From positions 1 to 5,268 of the forward strand of contig JANXOO010001026.1 of NCBI GenBank assembly GCA_025353525.1: 5,268 nucleotides of DNA, in the 5' to 3' direction. A program made the position numbers and the translations under genes. Position 1 is the first letter of the stretch. Every line of letters starts with the position of its first letter. Positions 4,266 to 5,268 of this stretch are shown piece after piece. The notes below the pieces were generated by a model that saw only the letters and a program-made list of their open reading frames with translations, was not told the origin of the DNA and ran no database searches. This DNA is from Schlesneria sp. (lineage in GTDB: Bacteria > Planctomycetota > Planctomycetia > Planctomycetales > Planctomycetaceae).

Positions 4266-5268
4266 ATGTTGCAATTCCGAAACATCGTCCTGAAGGGGCC
4301 GAATCGGGAGCGGCAGCATTGCGAGCGAGCGGCGTTTTTGTCGGTACTCCTGTTCACCGTCGTTTTTGCAACCGTTTTGAACGCTCAAACCAAACCCGCG
4401 AAACCGAAAAGCGGAGCGGGAATTCGAGTCGACGACAAAGGTCGAAAATTCATCAACAACATTCCGCTGGATGTCTTTTTCGACAATCCGCTGGAAATCG
4501 TGAGCAGCAACAAGAATCCTGCCGGAACGGCAGAGGCTCCTCCAACTGCCTCGACCAAAACAGAGGCCGCTCCTCCGGCTTCGACTCCATCCGGGTCGAC
4601 TCCGCCCGCCAAAACGGGCGAAACCGCCTGGCAAGAAGTGATTCCGATGGACGAGCTTCAGGGGGAAGTCAAAACCCTTCGTAACAGCCTGACAAAAGCC
4701 ATGACGAATCCCGCAAGTTACAACTCCAGCTTCAAGGCGATCGCGATCGACGGAGCGGAAATGGCCGCATTGGCCAGCATCGTTCAGCAACACACCGATA
4801 CGTTGTCGTGGAAAGACAAATCGCAATACGCTCGCGACTTTGGTGCTCAGTTGAATCAGTCAGCGGTCGGTCTCGGCAAAGAGAATTTTGAAAAGACCCG
4901 CGCGGCGTTCCGGCGACTCGAGTCTGTACTGGATGGCTCGATCCCTGCAGATGCCGGGAGTGTTCCGGAGAATCGACCGTTTCATGAAGCCGCTTCGCGT
5001 AAAGCGCTGATGAAGCGGATCGAAAAGGCCAAGGATTGGCTGAAGCAGGATGTGAACAGCGAAGCCAAGTTCAAATCGATGGCCGCTCAAATCAAGCACG
5101 AAGCTGCCATCATTTTGGCATTGGCGACTGTGGTCACCACCGAAGGATACGAATATGTCACCGAAGATGAATATCAAAAGCATGCCAGATCGCTGATTGA
5201 CGGAGCCCGTGAAGCTTCTTCAGCCAGTCAGGACGAATCGTACGACCGGTTCAAACAGGCGGTCGATC
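4266..5268 (+). CDS. Secreted helical protein with two related halves, cytochrome c'-like in appearance (3' end outside window)
   Basis: The frame encodes 334 residues and is still open at the window edge. A long basic N-region (1-21) precedes a hydrophobic run (AAFLSVLLFTVVFATVLNA, 22-40), with probable cleavage LNA|Q. Residues about 84-119 are a Pro/Thr/Ala/Ser linker. From about 121 the chain is almost wholly helical. Two segments resemble each other: about 157-219 (AIDGAEMAALASIV ... FEKTRAAFRRL) and about 274-334 (QIKHEAAIILALATVV ... YDRFKQAVD). The pattern recalls planctomycete secreted proteins annotated as cytochrome c-like, in which a CxxCH haem motif follows the second unit. No CxxCH lies in the visible part, so haem binding is unproven. 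ATG 4266 is preferred because a GGGGA site lies 7 bases upstream and a signal peptide follows; ATG 4119, with its own AGAGG site, is the alternative. Export is well supported; function is inferred. Confidence 0.75.
   Translation, partial: MLQFRNIVLKGPNRERQHCERAAFLSVLLFTVVFATVLNAQTKPAKPKSGAGIRVDDKGRKFINNIPLDVFFDNPLEIVSSNKNPAGTAEAPPTASTKTEAAPPASTPSGSTPPAKTGETAWQEVIPMDELQGEVKTLRNSLTKAMTNPASYNSSFKAIAIDGAEMAALASIVQQHTDTLSWKDKSQYARDFGAQLNQSAVGLGKENFEKTRAAFRRLESVLDGSIPADAGSVPENRPFHEAASRKALMKRIEKAKDWLKQDVNSEAKFKSMAAQIKHEAAIILALATVVTTEGYEYVTEDEYQKHARSLIDGAREASSASQDESYDRFKQAVD

Noticed and set aside
4131..4826. 231-residue minus-strand open frame
   Set aside because: It lies antisense to the helical secreted protein, whose codons, signal peptide and internal repeat are coherent. 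The antisense product is Arg/Gly-rich low-complexity sequence typical of a shadow frame.

Overview
The window looks like a piece of a Planctomycetota chromosome. The reasons are indirect. Four of the five genes encode exported proteins of lineage-restricted types, several genes lack a clear Shine-Dalgarno site, genes alternate in strand instead of forming operons, and intergenic spacers are long. Phylum assignment is inference from protein style; no rRNA or marker gene is present.

Layout, left to right. (1) 1-423, minus strand: the N-terminal 141 residues of a membrane glycosyltransferase of the GT39/PMT type, running off the left edge. (2) 573-1064, plus: a 163-residue secreted protein of unknown function, divergent from gene 1 across a 149-base spacer. 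(3) 1174-2832, minus, convergent with gene 2: a 552-residue probable lipoprotein with a degenerate transglutaminase-like core and two C-terminal TPR units. (4) 2833-3402: a 570-base spacer with no convincing gene. It holds two strong stem-loops with T-runs on the plus strand, a diverged direct repeat, and an isolated ribosome-binding-site-like sequence. (5) 3403-3930, minus: a 175-residue secreted protein with a cysteine cluster. (6) 3931-4265: a divergent spacer with three compact dyads. (7) 4266-5268, plus: the first 334 residues of a secreted alpha-helical protein with two related halves, running off the right edge. It resembles planctomycete proteins annotated as cytochrome c-like, but no haem motif lies inside the window.

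The genes do not form a recognisable pathway. What they share is location: membrane (gene 1), periplasm or outer surface (the others). No mobile element, CRISPR array, tRNA or rRNA was seen. I found no clear new biological system. The most unusual parts are the 2833-3402 spacer, with plus-strand termination signals that have no gene to terminate, and the duplicated helical protein at the right edge.
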